From assembly GCA_045600005.1 (NCBI GenBank), contig JAZRXB010000247.1, positions 1-64,000 on the forward strand: 64,000 nt of DNA, written 5' to 3'. Numbering within the stretch: the stretch's first letter is position 1; every line of letters begins with the position of its first letter. The stretch is from Flemingiibacterium sp045600005. GTDB taxonomy: Bacteria > Bacillota > Clostridia > Oscillospirales > CAG-272. Positions 60,966-64,000 of the stretch are shown piece after piece. The position numbers were made by a program, and so were the translations under genes. The notes under the pieces were generated by a model that saw only the letters and a list, made by a program, of their open reading frames with translations, made no database searches and was not told the origin of the DNA.

Positions 60966-60994
60966 TTGACAAAACGCTCCGGATGGTGTATCAT
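60966..60994 (+). promoter_or_regulatory. Promoter for the HPr-like gene
   Basis: TTGACA at 60966-60971 and TATCAT at 60989-60994 have a 17-base spacer. Confidence 0.8.
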
Positions 60995-61054
60995 ATTATC
61001 GCAAGAACAAAAAGAAGCAAAGAAGAACATGATACCAAAGGAGTGTATTGAAGA

Positions 61055-61282
61055 ATGAAAAACGCAACAATCAAACTGAACACCATCGAAGACGTCCGCA
61101 GCTTCGTCAACATCGTTTCCAAGTACGACATGGAGATCGACCTCGTGTCCGGACGGTATATCGTCGACGCCAAGTCCATCATGGGCATCTTTTCCCTCGA
61201 CCTGTTAAAGCCGATCGAACTCACCGCGCACGCGGATGATACCGACGCGCTGTTCGCCGAGCTGAAGCCCTACATGATCTGA
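61055..61282 (+). CDS. HPr-like protein lacking the active-site His
   Basis: The 75-residue protein is HPr-like, aligning with B. subtilis HPr at SKYDMEIDL and KSIMGIFSLD, which keeps regulatory Ser46 and the following loop. The segment that normally holds the phosphorylatable His15 (GIHARP) is shortened and has no His. It therefore probably cannot carry PTS phosphate but could be a Crh-like regulatory partner. It has its own promoter and terminator. Confidence 0.75.
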   Translation: MKNATIKLNTIEDVRSFVNIVSKYDMEIDLVSGRYIVDAKSIMGIFSLDLLKPIELTAHADDTDALFAELKPYMI

Positions 61283-61296
61283 ACCGCATAAAATGT

Positions 61297-61327
61297 GCCG
61301 CCCTCCTCGCCGGAGGGCGGCTTTTTT
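61297..61327 (+). terminator. Terminator after the HPr-like gene
   Basis: GCCGCCCTCC pairs with GGAGGGCGGC, followed by T6. Confidence 0.95.
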
Positions 61328-61405
61328 GCGCTTGGAGGTTCTGTATGGGGCGGGACGCGCATATGCTGGGAACGAAATCTGAACGAACGGAGGGCTTGTA
61401 TAATA

Positions 61406-62557
61406 ATGAAGAAAAAGCTGCTGGCGGCGGTACTTGCGGCGGCGGTGTTCGGTTCCCTGCCGGGGTTCCGGGTGAAGGCTGCCGGGTACGACGCGAGATC
61501 GGTCCTTCTGATGGAAGCGGGGACGGGACGGGTGCTTTATGAGGAGAACGCGGACGAGGCGCTTCCGCCCGCGTCGGTGACGAAGATCATGACGCTTCTG
61601 CTCGTCATGGAAGCGGTCGACGACGGACGGCTCGACTGGGACGAGACGGTCTGCACGTCGGAATATGCCGCGTCGATGGGCGGCTCGCAGGTCTTTCTGA
61701 AACCGGGCGAGGAAATGCCGGTCTCGGAGATGGTCAAATGCGTCGTCGTCGCCAGCGCGAACGACGCGGCGGTCGCGCTCGCCGAAAAGGTCGCCGGGAG
61801 CGAGGAAGCGTTCGTCGCGAAGATGAACGAGCGCGCCGCGTCGCTCGGGATGAATAACACCGTCTTCAAAAACACCAACGGTCTGGACGACGCGCCGGAG
61901 GACGCCGGTCACGTGACCTCCGCGCGGGATATCGCGCTCATGTCACGGGAACTGATCGTGAAGCATCCGAAGATCCTCGAGCTGTCGTCCATCTGGATGG
62001 ACACTATCCGGGACGGCGCGTTCGGGCTGACCAATACGAACCGGCTCGTGCGCTTCTACCGCGGCGCGAACGGACTTAAGACCGGCTCGACGGCGAAAGC
62101 GGGGTTCTGCATCAGCGCGACTGCCGAACGCGGCGGAATGCAGCTCATCGCGGTGGTCATGGGCGCGCCCTCGCGCGACTCTCGCAACGATACCGCGAAA
62201 AAGCTGCTCGACTACGGCTTCGCAAACTGGGAATGCGCGCGCCTGACGCCCGAAATCCCGCCCGCCGTCCGGGTGCTGGGCGGCGTCGCGCCGGAGGCCG
62301 CGCTCACGGCGGAGGAAACGACGGTGCTTCTGCCGCGCGGGAAGACGGGCGCGTTAAAGGCGGAAATCTCGCTTCCGGAAAAAATTTCCGCGCCCGCCGC
62401 GGCGGGTCAGACGCTCGGACGCGCGGATTATTACCTTGACGGAGAGAAGATCGCGTCGATCCCGCTGACGCTTGCCGAAAATGTGGAAAAAGTCAGCTTT
62501 TTCGGACTTTTTTCGCGCTTTCTCGGCAGGATGACCCTTTCGGAAATGAAATATTAA
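61406..62557 (+). CDS. D-alanyl-D-alanine carboxypeptidase (PBP5/DacF type)
   Basis: The 383-residue protein has a signal peptide (1-26), SVTK (57-60), SAN (117-119) and KTGS (about 224-227), the full triad of low-molecular-mass PBPs. It trims the terminal D-Ala of peptidoglycan stems. A C-terminal beta domain follows. The start at 61406 has GGAGGG upstream; a longer frame crosses the terminator. DacF versus DacA/B cannot be told apart here. Confidence 0.9.
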   Translation: MKKKLLAAVLAAAVFGSLPGFRVKAAGYDARSVLLMEAGTGRVLYEENADEALPPASVTKIMTLLLVMEAVDDGRLDWDETVCTSEYAASMGGSQVFLKPGEEMPVSEMVKCVVVASANDAAVALAEKVAGSEEAFVAKMNERAASLGMNNTVFKNTNGLDDAPEDAGHVTSARDIALMSRELIVKHPKILELSSIWMDTIRDGAFGLTNTNRLVRFYRGANGLKTGSTAKAGFCISATAERGGMQLIAVVMGAPSRDSRNDTAKKLLDYGFANWECARLTPEIPPAVRVLGGVAPEAALTAEETTVLLPRGKTGALKAEISLPEKISAPAAAGQTLGRADYYLDGEKIASIPLTLAENVEKVSFFGLFSRFLGRMTLSEMKY

Positions 62558-62601
62558 ATGGGGTATAAAATTACAAATACCTTACAAAGCGTTCCAACCT
62601 C

Positions 62602-62630
62602 TTGCAAAAAATCTGGGATTGTAGTATGAT
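62602..62630 (+). promoter_or_regulatory. Promoter for the S-layer-type gene
   Basis: TTGCAA (62602-62607) and TATGAT (62625-62630) have a 17-base spacer, giving a leader of about 130 bases before the ATG at 62769. Confidence 0.65.
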
Positions 62631-62661
62631 ATGTACAGGGAAAATTCCGAAGGATTCCTGT

Positions 62662-62751
62662 ATGACCGTAAACCGGTACATTCCCGTGAGACCGGATGAG
62701 CCGACGGACGGAAAACAGGCGGACGAGGAGGATTCCCTGAAAAAAATCTAA
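62662..62751 (+). CDS. Possible leader peptide (29 aa) upstream of the S-layer gene
   Basis: A 29-codon frame begins at ATG 62662, with AAGGA 7 bases upstream, and ends TAA at 62751, 17 bases before the S-layer ATG. It is Glu/Asp/Lys-rich, with no membrane segment. It may be a translated leader peptide or a chance frame in the 5' leader. Confidence 0.35.
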   Translation: MTVNRYIPVRPDEPTDGKQADEEDSLKKI

Positions 62752-62768
62752 TAAGGAGAAAACACCAC

Positions 62769-64000
62769 ATGAAGAAGTTTCTTGCTTTAGTGCTTGCTAT
62801 GCTCATGGTAGTAAGCGCTGCAGCGACGGTTTCTGCATTTGACGATGTTGACGCTGGCAACATTTATTATGAAGCGATCAACAACCTCGTCACTTACAAG
62901 ATCGTCAAGGGTAAGGACGCTGACGGTAAGATTTTCGATCCCGACGGCGACGTTACCAGACTCCAGCTCGCGATCATGATGTCCCGCGCTCTGACTGCTG
63001 AGGTTGAATCCGACGCTCTCTGGCAGAACGGCATCACCATTTTCCCGGACGTTGACGAATACAAGGGCGCGATCGAATTCGCATCCACCGAAGGTATCAT
63101 CACCGGTTATCCGGACGGCAATTTCCTCCCGAACGCAGGCGTGTCCTACATCGAAGCTCTGACCATGGCTACCCGTGCTCTCGGCTACGACGACGGCAAG
63201 CTCGCATACCCGATGGGTTACTACACCAAGGCTAAGGCCCTCGGTCTCACCAAGGACGTTCAGGTTTACGACCTTGACCAGGCACTTACCAGAGCTGAAA
63301 CCGCTCAGATCATCTTCAACATGATCAGAATCGTTCCGGCTGACGGCGGCATGACCATCGAAGCTGCAAACTTCGGCGTTGCTACCACCGAAAACACCAC
63401 CACCTTCGTTATCACCGCTACCCCGAAGCAGGCTTATGCTGAAGGCTACAACGCTAACGAAGCAGGTTACGTAGGTCTCCAGCTCCTCGAGAACGGCGTT
63501 CCGACGGGCGACATCGCTTACTACAACGCAGCAGCTCTCGGCATCACCGGCAACGTTGAGAACTACCTCAGCTACACCGTTGACCTCGTAAACTACAACG
63601 CAAAGACCGGCGCATTCACCTCCGCTGAAATCGGCGAAGCTGCAGACGTCGTTTACTCCACCGCTGTTACCGCTGCTGACACCAAGTTCACGGTTGCCGG
63701 CAAGGCATACTATCCGGTAGAGAACATCACCGGCGCAGCTCTTAAGAACGAGATCGTCGTCATCAACGGCGGCGCTACCGCTACCAAGGCTAAGATGCCC
63801 CTGTTCGACAAGGATGGCAACATCGTTGATATCGAAGGCGTAGTCAAGGCTCGTTTCGCATACACCACTGCATCCGGCGCTAAGTACTATGCTGACGTCC
63901 TGAACAAGGAAGTTATCACTGAGGCCGCTGCAATCGAACTCTTCGGCGTTTACACCACCGACGGCGCATACACCAAGTACGCTACCATGACCGCTGCTGA
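62769..64000 (+). CDS. S-layer-type SLH-domain surface protein (partial, 3' end cut)
   Basis: The frame starts MKKFLALVLAMLMVVSAAA (signal peptide to about residue 23) and remains open to the window edge, giving at least 410 residues. SLH motifs occupy about residues 24-190 (FDDVDAGNIYYEAI; FPDVDEYKGAIEFA), followed by beta-rich repeats with Thr/Ala. Codons are strongly biased (GCT, GTT, AAC, ACC), unlike the GC-rich neighbours, which suggests very high expression as a main S-layer protein. SD AAGGAG precedes the ATG. Confidence 0.9.
   Translation, partial: MKKFLALVLAMLMVVSAAATVSAFDDVDAGNIYYEAINNLVTYKIVKGKDADGKIFDPDGDVTRLQLAIMMSRALTAEVESDALWQNGITIFPDVDEYKGAIEFASTEGIITGYPDGNFLPNAGVSYIEALTMATRALGYDDGKLAYPMGYYTKAKALGLTKDVQVYDLDQALTRAETAQIIFNMIRIVPADGGMTIEAANFGVATTENTTTFVITATPKQAYAEGYNANEAGYVGLQLLENGVPTGDIAYYNAAALGITGNVENYLSYTVDLVNYNAKTGAFTSAEIGEAADVVYSTAVTAADTKFTVAGKAYYPVENITGAALKNEIVVINGGATATKAKMPLFDKDGNIVDIEGVVKARFAYTTASGAKYYADVLNKEVITEAAAIELFGVYTTDGAYTKYATMTAA

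Overview
The window looks like the replication-origin region of an uncultured, moderately GC-rich Clostridia-type Firmicute. The evidence is gene order (gyrA, gyrB, a remB-like gene, recF, dnaN, oriC, dnaA, then rpmH, rnpA, yidD, yidC/spoIIIJ, jag, mnmE), a Noc-like ParB paralogue beside rsmG, SLH-domain surface proteins with no outer-membrane genes, lipoprotein signal peptides, and strong SD sequences. The class-level assignment is inference; nothing here names a genus.

Layout. 1-3.7 kb: a small carbohydrate locus (solute-binding lipoprotein, GH16 enzyme, divergent AraC regulator). 3.7-4.9 kb: rplJ-rplL with an L10-type leader and no rpoBC next to them. 5-15 kb: a MATE exporter, a 2600-residue SLH-anchored surface protein, copy 1 of a dispersed hairpin repeat, and a 54-residue peptide with a double-glycine-leader-like motif. 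15-22.3 kb: pgsA, rimO, recX, recA, a lipoprotein and gyrA, all on the minus strand. 22.3-30 kb: gyrB, remB-like, recF, dnaN, an origin with AT-rich DUE, TAG trinucleotides, a G run and DnaA boxes, then dnaA. 30-35 kb: rpmH to mnmE on the plus strand.

35-53 kb: a block entirely on the minus strand apart from a small RNHCP gene at its edge. It holds MORN and membrane proteins, serS, parB, parA, twin parS sites, noc-like, rsmG, mnmG, a WG-repeat protein, SRAP, rlmH, a WalJ-like hydrolase, galK, cinA and glyA. The mnmG-rsmG-noc-parA-parB segment is inverted relative to the usual order next to mnmE, so it runs head-on to a fork leaving this origin. 53.7-64 kb: plus-strand genes for a MinD-like ATPase whose best start is ACG, a methylglyoxal-synthase-like protein lacking catalytic residues, ackA, a DUF1015 protein, a serine beta-lactamase-like protein, an HPr-like protein without the active-site His, a D-Ala-D-Ala carboxypeptidase, and a partial S-layer protein. 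A gltD-like oxidoreductase lies on the minus strand among them.

Three copies of a roughly 198-bp element (after 14.58, 24.97 and 56.62 kb) carry terminal inverted repeats and internal hairpins. Two have 10-12 bp flanking direct repeats, and one is interrupted by a second 172-bp inverted-repeat element at TTAA. No rRNA, tRNA or CRISPR array was recognised.
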